Shown here: positions 7,820 through 18,520 of the stretch, piece by piece
How positions within the stretch are numbered: the first letter of the stretch is position 1
Layout: each line of letters opens with the position of its first letter
Assembly: GCA_937899155.1 (NCBI GenBank)
Contig: CALDJM010000033.1
Location: forward strand, 1 to 34,083
Source of the DNA: an uncultured bacterium
Lineage (GTDB): Bacteria; Patescibacteriota; Dojkabacteria; SC72
DNA length: 34,083 nt
Reading direction: 5' to 3'
Made by a program: the position numbers and the translations under genes
Notes under the pieces: generated by a model
Databases searched by the model: none
What the model saw: the letters and a program-made list of their open reading frames with translations, nothing else
Told to the model about the DNA's origin: nothing

Positions 7820-8305
7820 TTAGGAGTATTCTACAAGGTAGATATCTGTTATCCCTGTATCTTTTGTAATAAAGTCATCTATAGTCCTGTTTACAACGAT
7901 TGAAGCCAAATCTTTAGGATATCCGTATATACCAGTGCTAATAGCAGGGAATGCTATGGACTTGAGATTGTGTTTCTGTGCTAACTTTAATGAATTCAAA
8001 TAACATTTAGCTAACAGTTTATCCTCATCTTTGTTCCCACACTGCCATACAGGTCCAACTGTATGTATTACATACTTTGATGGTAGGTTAAATCCCTCTG
8101 TAATGACAGCTTCTCCTGTGGGTAGGCCATCTTTGTACAGTTCTTCTCTAATCTTTTGGCAAGCTAATAGGAGTTCAGGACCAGCTGCTCTATGAATTGC
8201 TCCATCTACACCTCCTCCGCCCATAAGGGAAGAGTTTGCAGCATTAACAATTACATCTACAGATAATTTTGTAATATCTCCCTTTACATGATGAATATTT
8301 GTCAT
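7820..8305 (-). CDS. Macro-domain protein (O-acetyl-ADP-ribose deacetylase/ADP-ribosylhydrolase family)
   Basis: This 161-residue protein is a single macro domain, which binds ADP-ribose and in the YmdB/TARG-like branch hydrolyses O-acetyl-ADP-ribose or ADP-ribosyl esters. The ligand loops are clear: GDITKLSVDVIVNAANSSL (9-27), MGGGGVDGAIHRAAG (28-42), and the phosphate loop AISTGIYGYP near residues 122-131. VIHTVGPVW is also typical. It is slightly short at the C-terminus (family usually 170-180 residues), ending soon after the last strand. It is divergent from hsdM and has a leaderless promoter. No DarT-like toxin is adjacent, so a DarG antitoxin role is not supported. Confidence 0.9.
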   Translation of the reverse strand: MTNIHHVKGDITKLSVDVIVNAANSSLMGGGGVDGAIHRAAGPELLLACQKIREELYKDGLPTGEAVITEGFNLPSKYVIHTVGPVWQCGNKDEDKLLAKCYLNSLKLAQKHNLKSIAFPAISTGIYGYPKDLASIVVNRTIDDFITKDTGITDIYLVEYS

Positions 8306-8310
8306 ACAGC

Positions 8311-8316
8311 ATTATA
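8311..8316 (-). promoter_or_regulatory. -10 box of macro-domain gene
   Basis: On the minus strand ATGGTATAAT is followed by 5 nt and ATG at 8305. The TGGTATAAT form recurs at greA and lysS. Confidence 0.5.
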
Positions 8317-8383
8317 CCATTTTGATTGAGGTATTTACTCTTTTTTGCTAATATAAAAGGAATAATTTTATCCTTCCGAACTC

Positions 8384-9949
8384 TTGAATAACAAAAATAG
8401 TAAAGAACAAGAGAGAGCAGAACTTCACAAAACTATATGGCGCATAGCAAATGATCTAAGAGGTAGTGTAGATGGTTGGGATTTCAAACAGTATGTATTA
8501 GGTATGCTCTTCTATCGCTTCATCAGTGAGAACCTAAAAAACTATCTAAATACTCAAGAACGCAAAGCAGGTAATAAAGATTTCAACTATGCAGATATCT
8601 CTGATGAAAAAGCAGAGTACGGTAGAGCAGATACTGTAAGAGAGAAAGGCTTTTATATTCTCCCCAGCGAATTGTTTGAAAATGTTCGAAAGAATGCTAG
8701 TACTGATTCAAACCTTAATGAAACACTTGCAAGAGTTTTGGATAACATTGAGAGTTCAGCAAAAGGTTTTGAAAGTGAAGCAGACTTAAAAGGTTTGTTT
8801 GATGACCTAGATGTTAATTCAAATGTATTAGGTAGTACTGTAACGGAAAGAAATACAAAACTCGTAAAGCTCTTGGATGCAATTGGAGATTCGAATTTGG
8901 GAGAGTATGCAGATAATACAATTGATATCTTTGGGGATGCATATGAATATTTAATGGGTATGTATGCTTCCAATGCTGGTAAGTCAGGAGGAGAATACTA
9001 TACTCCTCAGGAGGTTAGCGAACTTTTAGCAGAGATAACAACAGTTGGGAAAAAGGAAGTTAATAAAGTATATGATCCAGCATGTGGTTCTGGCTCTTTG
9101 TTACTAAAATTTGTAAAGGTTTTAGGTAAAGAGAACGTAAGACAAGGTTTCTTTGGACAGGAGATTAATCTCACAACATACAACCTTTGTAGAATTAATA
9201 TGTTTTTGCATGACATTAACTACAATGATTTTGATATTGCATTAGGTGATACTTTAACAAATCCTAAACATTGGGATGATGAACCTTTTGATGCAATAGT
9301 CTCTAATCCACCATATTCAATTCCATGGGATGGAGATAGCAATCCATTACTTATTAATGATCCTCGTTTCTCACCTGCGGGTGTTTTAGCGCCGAAGAGT
9401 AAAGCAGACCTGGCTTTTACAATGCATATTCTTTCTTGGCTATCTACAAGTGGAACTGCTGGTATTGTTGAATTCCCCGGAGTCCTTTACAGAGGAGGTG
9501 CAGAGCAAAAGATTAGGAAGTATTTGGTAGATAATAACTATATAGATACCGTAATACAGCTACCACCAGATCTTTTCTTTGGTGTGGGTATTGCTACTTG
9601 CATCATTGTTCTTAAAAAGAGTAAGAGTGATAACAATATACTTTTCATAGATGCATCTAAAGAGTTTGTTAGGGCTGGAAATAAGAATAAACTAAGTGAA
9701 GAGAATAGGAAGAAGATATTAGATACATTTAAGAATCGTAAAGATGTTGAATATTTTGCTAAGTTAGTAAGTGGTAGAGAGATAGAGGAGAATGAATATA
9801 ATATTGCTGTATCTAGATATGTTACACCAGAGGATACTAGAGAGGTTATAGACATTAAAATTTTAAATAAAGAGATAGAAGAGATTGTTAAAAGACAAGA
9901 TGTTTTAAGAAAGAGTATAGATAATATTGTTAGGGAGATAGAGGGGTAA
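8384..9949 (+). CDS. hsdM: Type I restriction-modification methyltransferase subunit HsdM
   Basis: This 521-residue protein is the DNA adenine methyltransferase subunit, which with HsdS forms the M2S1 modification enzyme. The N-terminal HsdM helical domain (about 8-150) includes LRGSVDGWDFKQYVLGMLFYRFI. The methyltransferase domain has the SAM motif DPACGSGSLLLK (about 231-242) and the catalytic NPPY motif SNPPYSIPWDG (about 307-317). The TVREKGFYILPSELF segment and overall length resemble the EcoR124/EcoprrI (type IC) group. The start is taken as TTG at 8384: it is the only start codon upstream of the conserved N-terminus, since an in-frame TAA lies at 8363. The SD-like AAAAGGA (8356-8362) is far away. 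One base separates its stop from the next gene. Confidence 0.95.
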   Translation: MNNKNSKEQERAELHKTIWRIANDLRGSVDGWDFKQYVLGMLFYRFISENLKNYLNTQERKAGNKDFNYADISDEKAEYGRADTVREKGFYILPSELFENVRKNASTDSNLNETLARVLDNIESSAKGFESEADLKGLFDDLDVNSNVLGSTVTERNTKLVKLLDAIGDSNLGEYADNTIDIFGDAYEYLMGMYASNAGKSGGEYYTPQEVSELLAEITTVGKKEVNKVYDPACGSGSLLLKFVKVLGKENVRQGFFGQEINLTTYNLCRINMFLHDINYNDFDIALGDTLTNPKHWDDEPFDAIVSNPPYSIPWDGDSNPLLINDPRFSPAGVLAPKSKADLAFTMHILSWLSTSGTAGIVEFPGVLYRGGAEQKIRKYLVDNNYIDTVIQLPPDLFFGVGIATCIIVLKKSKSDNNILFIDASKEFVRAGNKNKLSEENRKKILDTFKNRKDVEYFAKLVSGREIEENEYNIAVSRYVTPEDTREVIDIKILNKEIEEIVKRQDVLRKSIDNIVREIEG

Positions 9950-9950
9950 G

Positions 9951-12158
9951 ATGGATAAACTAAGAGTACATTTGGAAAATTGCTACGGAATACAAAAACT
10001 TGTTGAAGAGTTCGACTTCTCTGACTGTAGAACAATTGTTGTTTATGTACCTAACGGAGTAATGAAAAGTTCTTTCGCTAAGACTTTCGATGATATTTCT
10101 CAGAGGAAGGAGCCTTGTGACCAGATGGATGAGAGTGCTGTTTCTGTCTTTAACATTACTATTGATGAAACTGGCGACCAAATTACTCCAGAGGAGATTT
10201 GTGTAATACATCCATATAATGAAAAAGCTTTTGATTCAGAAGATAAAGTGTCAACTCTTTTGGCAGATGAAGAACTCAGGGAAAAATATCTGAATGTCTA
10301 TGAGGAGCTTGATTCTAGGAAGCAATTATTAATAAAGAATTTAAAGAAAGTCTCAGGGAGTACAAACTGCGAACAAGAAGTTGTGGAGACTTTTTCCCCT
10401 ATGGATAACCCTAGAAACATCTTTGAAATTTTTACTGAAATATTAGCCAACGTGAAGACTTCTAATGAAACATTTACTTTTGGTAATTATAACGACATCT
10501 TTGATAAAGAAGGTAAAGTGAAAGAGTTCTTGAAGAGCAACAAGGACTTGGTTGGGGAGTATTTCGAAAAATATGAAAATTTGATTAAAAAATCTGAATT
10601 TTTCGCAAAGAATGAAGGTATAGTATTTGGTACAACTGAAGCAAACAATATTTCCAAATCAATGGAAGGAAACGCATTCTTTCTTGCTGGTCATAAACTT
10701 AATCTAAAGAAGTATGGAGATGTTGTTGACACACAGAGATTTACAGAGATTCTTGATGAAGAAGTTAATAAAATATTCAATAATGTAGATTTAAAAGAAA
10801 CCTACAAAAAGATTGATGACAAACTAAACAAACATGCTGTGTTAAGGAAATTTAAAAAGACAATAGAAAACCATCCTACTTTGTTAATTCGACTTATTGA
10901 TTATGATAAATTCAAAAAAGAGGTATGGTTTAGCTATCTCAAAGAGTTGGAGATGGAGCTAGAGAATCTAGTTGCTTTGTATGTAGAGAAAAAATCGGGA
11001 TTAGAGGAGATTGTGGAGGAAGCAAACACTCAACAGTCCAGATGGAAAGATGCAATTGATGAGTTTCATAACAGGTTTGTTAATATGCCTTTTACATTGA
11101 TTGTTGATAACCAGTCTGATGCCATCTTAAACACAAGAAAACCAGTAATATTGTTTGAATTCGAAGGGAAACAGATTGATAGAAATAAATTAATACATAA
11201 TGTTTTAAGTCAAGGTGAAAAAAGGGCTTTTTATATTTTGAACATAGTTTTTGAGATTCGAGCAAGGGAAATCCAAAATCAGAAGACACTATTTGTAATC
11301 GATGATATTGCAGATTCATTCGATTACAAAAATAAATTTGCTATTGTTGAATATCTTAATGATTTAGCAAAAAATAGTAATTTCTACTCGATAATTTTTA
11401 CACATAACTTTGATTTTTATCGGACAGTTAGTCAGAGGTTAGGTCTTCCGAGGAAGAACAAACGGCATGCCATAAAGCATCAAGGGGAAATTAAAATAGG
11501 TGAAGAGGTATATCAGAATGCTCCGTTCTTAACTTGGAGGAAAAATATGAAAAGTGGTGCACAGTATGACATTGTAGAAGCCAAGAAACACATTTTAGCA
11601 TTAATACCTTTTGTTAGGAATTTAGTAGAGTATAGTGGTAAGGCTACATCTTCTACAACATATGGCAAAGATTATGAGACTTTAACCAATTTATTACATT
11701 CTAAAGAGAATACGAAGCGTATAACCTTTGGAGATTTGAAACTTATATACAAGCTATATCTTGGGGCTAATGACTTTGATGCTAGTATTAGGGACTCTGA
11801 TCTTGTATATGATGAAATTTTTAATGTTGCAAACTCGATAAATGATGATGAGTTTAACCTAGAGAACAAAATCGTTCTGGCAATGGCTATTAGGCATAAG
11901 GCTGAAGAATATATGTTCTCCAGCATCTCTGATAATCTTCCAGTCTCGGGAGATAATCAGACAAGGATATTGTTTGAAAAATACCAGAAAGAATTCTCTG
12001 AGGAGTCTAGCCATAGAGAAAACCTTGTTGTTTTAGAGGAGGTCAATATTATGACTCCTGAGAATATTCATATAAATTCATTTATGTATGAACCTATTTT
12101 AGATATGGGGATAGATGAGCTAAAGAATTTATATGGTAATGTTTGTAATTTAATATAG
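9951..12158 (+). CDS. ABC/AAA_13-like ATPase within the hsd operon (possible PrrC/RloC-type effector)
   Basis: This 735-residue protein has a split ABC-type ATPase: an unusual Walker A VPNGVMKSSF (33-42, lacking the usual first and last glycines), a mostly helical middle (100-370), then signature LSQGEKRAFYI (419-429), Walker B TLFVIDDIADSFD (446-458) and H-loop IIFTHNFDF (481-489). The C-terminal 200 residues are a separate helical domain. It contains R556-x3-E560 with His583, and R648-x3-E652 (IRHKAEEYM) followed by the strongly conserved-looking NIHINSFMYEPILDM (His707). R...E...H is the catalytic layout of the PrrC/RloC anticodon nucleases. prrC also sits inside a type IC hsd operon. Unlike RloC, there is no CxxC zinc hook. 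I recall relatives beside other type I systems annotated only as ATP-binding or phage-infection proteins. ATPase assignment is firm; nuclease activity is inference. Confidence 0.8.
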   Translation: MDKLRVHLENCYGIQKLVEEFDFSDCRTIVVYVPNGVMKSSFAKTFDDISQRKEPCDQMDESAVSVFNITIDETGDQITPEEICVIHPYNEKAFDSEDKVSTLLADEELREKYLNVYEELDSRKQLLIKNLKKVSGSTNCEQEVVETFSPMDNPRNIFEIFTEILANVKTSNETFTFGNYNDIFDKEGKVKEFLKSNKDLVGEYFEKYENLIKKSEFFAKNEGIVFGTTEANNISKSMEGNAFFLAGHKLNLKKYGDVVDTQRFTEILDEEVNKIFNNVDLKETYKKIDDKLNKHAVLRKFKKTIENHPTLLIRLIDYDKFKKEVWFSYLKELEMELENLVALYVEKKSGLEEIVEEANTQQSRWKDAIDEFHNRFVNMPFTLIVDNQSDAILNTRKPVILFEFEGKQIDRNKLIHNVLSQGEKRAFYILNIVFEIRAREIQNQKTLFVIDDIADSFDYKNKFAIVEYLNDLAKNSNFYSIIFTHNFDFYRTVSQRLGLPRKNKRHAIKHQGEIKIGEEVYQNAPFLTWRKNMKSGAQYDIVEAKKHILALIPFVRNLVEYSGKATSSTTYGKDYETLTNLLHSKENTKRITFGDLKLIYKLYLGANDFDASIRDSDLVYDEIFNVANSINDDEFNLENKIVLAMAIRHKAEEYMFSSISDNLPVSGDNQTRILFEKYQKEFSEESSHRENLVVLEEVNIMTPENIHINSFMYEPILDMGIDELKNLYGNVCNLI

Positions 12159-12174
12159 TTTGAGAGTATAAAGC

Positions 12175-13471
<1,297 letters not shown>

Positions 13472-13482
<11 letters not shown>

Positions 13483-16400
13483 ATACAACTTAGTTGTTGA
13501 AAACCCTCAAAGCACAGTAGTAGGAATGTATGTACCAGATAAACTAAGAGATATATCATACCAAAGTGAAGCTCAATTAGAACAAGCATTCATAGAACAA
13601 CTAAAAACCCAAGCATACGAATACATACACATACATTCAGAAGAAGAACTAATCTCTAATCTAAAAAACCAATTAGAAAAATTAAATGACATCACCTTTT
13701 CTGATAATGAATGGGAGAGATTCTTTGATAGTGAGATAGCAAATAAAAATCAGGGTATAGAAGAAAAAACTCAAACAATACAAGAAGACTATATTAAAAT
13801 CCTTCAAAGAGATGACGGAACACAAAAAAATATATACCTTCTTAAAAAAGATAACATACATGAAAATACTCTTCAGGTAATAAATCAATATACAACAGAA
13901 AAAGGACAAAGAGAGAATAGATATGATGTAACCATACTTGTTAATGGACTACCTCTAGTACACGTTGAATTAAAAAGAAGAGGAGTTGCAATACAAGAAG
14001 CATTCAATCAGATAAATAGATATCAAAGAGAAAGCTTCTGGTCAGCCTCTGGTCTTTTTGAATATATCCAACTCTTTGTCATATCCAATGGCACACACAC
14101 AAAATATTATAGTAATACGACAAGATTCCAACATATTAGTGAGCTAGGAGAAGGAGCTATTGTTAAAGGTAAAAAAACAAGTAACTCTTTTGAATTTACT
14201 AGTTGGTGGGCTGATGCAACTAACAAACCTATACCAGATTTAATAGATTTTACTAAAACATTCTTTGCTAAGCATACAATCCTTAACATTCTTACAAAAT
14301 ACTGCGTCTTTACAACTGAAAAATTGTTATTAGTTATGAGACCGTATCAGATAGTAGCAACAGAGAAGATATTAAATAGGATTGAGATTAGTACAAACTA
14401 TAAAAAACTAGGAACAATAGAAGCTGGCGGGTATATATGGCATACAACAGGTTCTGGGAAAACATTGACAAGTTTCAAAACAGCACAATTAGCTAGTAAT
14501 TTGCCGTACGTAGATAAGGTGTTGTTTGTAGTAGATCGTAAGGATTTGGATTATCAAACAATGAAAGAGTATGACAAATTTAAAAGAGGAGCTGCTAACA
14601 GTAACACAAATACAAAGATATTAAAGGAACAGCTGGAAGACTCAAGCACGAAGATAATAGTTACTACTATTCAAAAACTAGACAGATTTATTAAAAAGAA
14701 CTCAGGTCATTCTATTTTCGATGGGCACATGGTTATTATCTTTGATGAGTGTCATAGGTCACAGTTTGGAGATATGCACACAGCTATTGTTAAGGCATTT
14801 AAGCAGTATCATCTTTTTGGTTTTACAGGAACACCTATATTCGCTGCTAATGCATCACTAGGAGGTCATCCAAATCTAAAAACAACAGAACAAGCCTTCG
14901 GTGAGAAGTTGCATACATATACAATTGTAGATGCAATATCAGATAAGAATGTTTTACCATTCAAAGTAGACTATATCTCAACAGTTAGAGAAGCTGAGGA
15001 TATTGAAGACAAGAAGATAAGTGATATTGATAGAGAGGCAACACTCTCGGCTCCAGAGAGGTTGGAGAATATAGTAAGGTATATTAGAGAACATTTTGAT
15101 CAGAAGACTAAGAGGAATAGCTTCTATAAACTAAAGGATAGGAGACTTGCAGGATTTAACTCGATATTTGCTGTTTCTTCCATAGATGTTGCAAAGAAAT
15201 ATTATGCTGAATTTCAAAGACAGTTTGCAGATTTGCCTAGTGATAAAAGGTTGAAGGTGGCAATGATATATAGTTTTGGTGTAAATGATGAAGATGCTGA
15301 TGGGATGTTAGATGAGAACTCAGAGGATACAAGTATGCTTGATGCCAGCTCAAGAGATTTCTTAGATAGAGCTATTAAAGATTACAACTCTATTTTTGGT
15401 ACTTCTTTTGATACATCTTCTGATAAGTTCCAGAACTATTATAAAGATGTAAGTCGTAGGGTAAAAAATAGAGAAGTAGATATCCTCTTAGTAGTTAATA
15501 TGTTCCTAACAGGTTTTGATGCTACTACTCTTAACACATTGTGGGTTGATAAGAATCTGAGATTACACGGTTTGCTTCAAGCATATTCTAGAACTAATCG
15601 TATATTAAATACTGTAAAAACATTTGGAAATATTGTTTGTTTTAGAAACTTAGAGAAGGCTACCAATGAATCAATTGCATTGTTTGGTGATAAGGAGGCT
15701 AGTGGTATAGTTCTTCTAAAGTCATATGAGGACTATTACTATGGATATAACGAGAAGGGTAAAGATGTAAGAGGATATAAGAGTTTCATTGAAGAGCTTT
15801 TAGAGAAATTTCCTGTTGGAGAACTTGTTGTTGGAGAACAAAATCAGAAGGATTTCATAAAGTTGTACGGTTCTATTTTGAGAGTAAAGAATATTTTAAC
15901 TACCTTTGATGAATTTGAGGGTAATGAGATATTAACAGATAGGGATGTACAGGATTATCATAGTATGTATATCGATTTGTACAATGAATTCAAAAAGGGA
16001 GATGATGCAGAGAAGGAGAATATCAACGATGATGTTATATTTGAAATGGAGCTTATTAAACAGGTTGATATAAATATTGATTATATTTTGGAACTGATTA
16101 AGAAATATCATGAAGATCATACTAAGAATAAGGAGATTTTGGTTGATATTAATAAAGCAGTGGATTCTAGTATGAAGTTAAGAAACAAGAAAGAGTTAAT
16201 CAATCAATTTATTTCATCTTTGGATATAGGTTCTTCTGTTGATGAGGATTGGAGGAAATTTGTTAAGGAGAAGAGGGTTGAGGAACTAAATGAGATTATT
16301 GATACAGAGGGTCTTGATTCTGAAGAGGTATACAAGTTTATTCGTAATGCTTTCCGAGATGGTGGGATTCCAGTAACAGGTATGTCTATATCTGATGTTC

Positions 16401-16522
16401 TGCCTCCTATTACTAGATTTACTCCTGGAGGTGAAAGATCGAAAAAGAAGGAGAGTGTTTTGAATAGGTTAAAAGAGTTCTTTGAGAGATTCTTTGATAT
16501 CTCTGGTGGGAGTTTTGAATAG
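13472..16522 (+). CDS. hsdR: Type I restriction subunit HsdR (translocase-nuclease)
   Basis: This 1016-residue protein is the DNA-cleaving and translocating subunit of the R2M2S1 enzyme. The N-terminal PD-(D/E)XK nuclease shows Asp152 in NRYDVTILVNGLPL and E166-x-K168 in VHVELKRRG, with QINRY downstream. The SF2 translocase follows: Walker A TTGSGKT (325-331), DECHRSQ (425-431), motif III FTGTPIF (about 454-460), and C-terminal helicase motifs including VVNMFLTGFDATTLNTLWVDK and QAYSRTNRI. The C-terminal helical region (about 790-1016) is the HsdM-binding part. The length matches the type IC family. It starts inside the end of hsdS, so translation is coupled. All key motifs are intact, so restriction should be functional when HsdS is. 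Confidence 0.96.
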
Positions 16523-16607
16523 ACTCTTAAAAGAAACAAATGATACTTTGAGGCTAGAGAAGGAAGTAGTGGATATAAAAGGGGAGTAAGAGATTAATTC
16601 TAATATT

Positions 16608-17321
16608 ATGCAAATAGATACAACATACAACTTCCAAAAAGACACACAACCATTAGATGCTGATAGATATAGTCCAATACTTCAGGAATATCATAGAATA
16701 CTTTGGAATAAACCTTTACCTAATGGTGAAATATTTACACTAACGAAAATATCTAGAAACAGACTATATCACAAATCATACTTAGGAGAATTCTATCTAT
16801 CTAGTGACAGAGCAATAACTACGTATGTTAAGTATCAAAATACCAAGAATGTTATCTCTCAACTACCAAATGACAAACTTAAGGACTTTATCAACCTAAC
16901 TGAAACAATTGGTGCAATTACCATCTGGCCAAGTAACAAGGTAGATCGTAAACCAACCATAAATGGAGCAAAAGGTTTTGAAAAGAAAATAAGTGATAGA
17001 TTAGACTTAACCATTGAATGTATTCGTAGATACTATCTAGGAGAAGATAGTCCTTTGTTTGATACTCTAAAGAAGTATGATAATTTCTTTAAATTATTTA
17101 ATAACTTTCAAGGATATATAGACTTCTTTCTTTTTAATAATTATTTAAATGCAGATTACTCTGTTGTTAAGATAGCACCTCCGTTTGATAACTTTAACTC
17201 TATTCCAATACCAACAACACCTGAAGAATACTTGTCATATATGGAACATGCCACAAATCTAGTTGTCGCTAGAAACCAGTTAATAGCTAAGAGAGTAAAG
17301 CAAGGTATGTATTATGGCTAG
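16608..17321 (+). CDS. DUF6994-like protein at the end of the hsd operon
   Basis: This 237-residue soluble protein matches what I recall of the DUF6994 family, function unknown. Recognisable segments are EYHRILWNKPLPNGEIFTL (27-45), GEFYLSSDRAI, ETIGAITIWPSNKVDRKPTINGAKGFEKKI (about 99-128), then DRLDLTIECIRRYYLGEDSPL and a C-terminal SYMEHATNLVVARNQLI. The conserved TINGAKGF and DLTIECIRRYY phrases may line an active or binding site, but no known catalytic motif can be named. It follows hsdR after 85 bp on the same strand and probably belongs to the restriction operon as an accessory gene. No independent strong promoter is seen in the gap. Confidence 0.65.
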   Translation: MQIDTTYNFQKDTQPLDADRYSPILQEYHRILWNKPLPNGEIFTLTKISRNRLYHKSYLGEFYLSSDRAITTYVKYQNTKNVISQLPNDKLKDFINLTETIGAITIWPSNKVDRKPTINGAKGFEKKISDRLDLTIECIRRYYLGEDSPLFDTLKKYDNFFKLFNNFQGYIDFFLFNNYLNADYSVVKIAPPFDNFNSIPIPTTPEEYLSYMEHATNLVVARNQLIAKRVKQGMYYG

Positions 17322-17335
17322 GTACATTACAGTGA

Positions 17336-17341
17336 TATAAT
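17336..17341 (+). promoter_or_regulatory. -10 box upstream of the 120-residue exported protein
   Basis: TGATATAAT ends 22 nt before the ATG at 17364, implying a leader of about 16 nt and separate transcription from the hsd operon. Confidence 0.4.
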
Positions 17342-17363
17342 AAACTATAACTAAAAATATCTT

Positions 17364-17726
17364 ATGAAAAAGAAACATATCATATTACTTATTCTTGCTG
17401 TTGTTGTTATTGCTTCAGTAATCATTTATCCTAAGCTTCCTTATGCATGTAGAATAACTACCACATCAATGTTAGGTGGTTGTTTTGGTAAACAACTAGT
17501 AAAAACTTTTGAAAGAAAAATTCCTAAGGAGTGCTTAATCTTCGATGTAAATGATTGTAATATGCCTAGTATAAGTATATATAATAAATGTAAAGAACCA
17601 CTTGTCATTGAAGGTGTTTCGTATAAGTATAGGGAAAGATATTCTGTTGAACTTGAAGCAGGATTATTTACTATTAAAGGTCACTTATCAAACAAACCAT
17701 TGGTAATAAGACCATTATGTAGGTAA
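17364..17726 (+). CDS. Small exported or membrane-anchored cysteine-containing protein
   Basis: Unrecognised 120-residue protein. Residues 5-21 form a strongly hydrophobic signal or anchor segment (IILLILAVVVIASVIIY). The rest has six cysteines (in YACR, GGCFG, KECL, NDCN, NKCK and PLCR), an even number that could form disulfides outside the membrane. The region from SISIYNKCKEPLVIEGV onward reads as alternating beta strands, as in small surface domains. It has its own probable promoter and converges on the gene ending at 17759. Function unknown. Confidence 0.6.
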   Translation: MKKKHIILLILAVVVIASVIIYPKLPYACRITTTSMLGGCFGKQLVKTFERKIPKECLIFDVNDCNMPSISIYNKCKEPLVIEGVSYKYRERYSVELEAGLFTIKGHLSNKPLVIRPLCR

Positions 17727-17758
17727 CCTTAATATCTTACGAAGTAAAGTAGTAAACA

Positions 17759-18238
17759 CTATCGATATATTCTTCTTGTAACTCTCTCTATATACTGTTG
17801 TCGCATATTAATAGGTTCTGCAGTAGGAGGTTGATATGTAAGTATATAGTTCTGATTTCCTACAGCTATTGTCTTAGAAAAATCTGTCATTTTTACATCC
17901 ATACCCTTATTTCTTAAATCATTTACAATTTCTAAACCATTAATTAAAAGATACTTAGCTACTTCATCATTTGTTATATCTAATTCAGCAAGAGTATGCA
18001 TTGAGAAATTCTTATTACTATCCATACCTGTAGTTATTTGAAAAAGCTTAATATCTCTTGGATCATCTGTACTACTAATACCAAAACATCTATCAGTATC
18101 TCTGACTTTTTCTTCTAAATATACTCTATACTTATTCCCATCTTCCATCTCTATATCTCTTTGTGGCATAAGATTTTCAATTCCTAAAACTACAAATTGA
18201 GGCTCATTAACTTTGTCGAAATTCTCTTTATTATCCAT
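17759..18238 (-). CDS. Hypothetical cytosolic protein
   Basis: Unrecognised 159-residue acidic protein without signal peptide or membrane segment. It begins with a polar tail, then FVVLGIENLMPQRDIEMEDG, a KYRVYLEEKV strand, a helix near DEVAKYLLINGLEIVNDLRNKG, and a basic C-terminus (YIERVTRRIYR). A TGATGTATAAT element on the minus strand (-10 at 18269-18274) lies about 30 nt before the ATG. The family is not recognisable by eye, but the codon pattern and clean frame support a real gene. Confidence 0.55.
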   Translation of the reverse strand: MDNKENFDKVNEPQFVVLGIENLMPQRDIEMEDGNKYRVYLEEKVRDTDRCFGISSTDDPRDIKLFQITTGMDSNKNFSMHTLAELDITNDEVAKYLLINGLEIVNDLRNKGMDVKMTDFSKTIAVGNQNYILTYQPPTAEPINMRQQYIERVTRRIYR

Positions 18239-18520
18239 ATGTCTTAATATTAATATATTAAATATCTAATTATACATCATAATATATCTCCCTTTATTCT
18301 TATTTCTTAAATAAGATTCTATTATAAATAAAATTATTATCAAAACAACCAATAGACTCCTAGAGTAGTGAATAGGTCTTGTAACAACCTTGAAATAATG
18401 GCGGTACATACACGTCTGGAACCTGAAATGAGACAAATATGACAGTATAAAAATATTGTTATTGAATTTCTTGAATCTAGAATCTCAAGGGAGGGAGGAT
18501 GATAGAAATATTTACAACAT
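18239..18520. other. Intergenic region between hypothetical gene and biosynthetic operon
   Basis: This 282-bp AT-rich stretch contains the minus-strand promoter of the 159-residue gene (-10 at 18269-18274). Downstream of the aldehyde dehydrogenase gene there is a weak inverted repeat, CTTGAATCTAGAATCTCAAG (18470-18489), that might end the operon transcript. It lacks the T-run of a classical terminator. No gene or RNA was recognised. Confidence 0.4.

Noticed and set aside
7820..8305. DarTG toxin-antitoxin system
   Set aside because: Only a macro domain is present. No DarT-like ADP-ribosyltransferase is encoded nearby.
16515..16589. A 24-residue frame starting with TTG inside the hsdR stop region (ends KEVVDIKGE)
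   Set aside because: It is too short to judge, has no clear ribosome-binding site and no recognisable family. It could be a coupled small peptide, but there is no supporting evidence.
18470..18489. Intrinsic terminator after the biosynthetic operon
   Set aside because: The inverted repeat is imperfect, AT-rich and not followed by a T-run, so I mention it only as a weak possibility.
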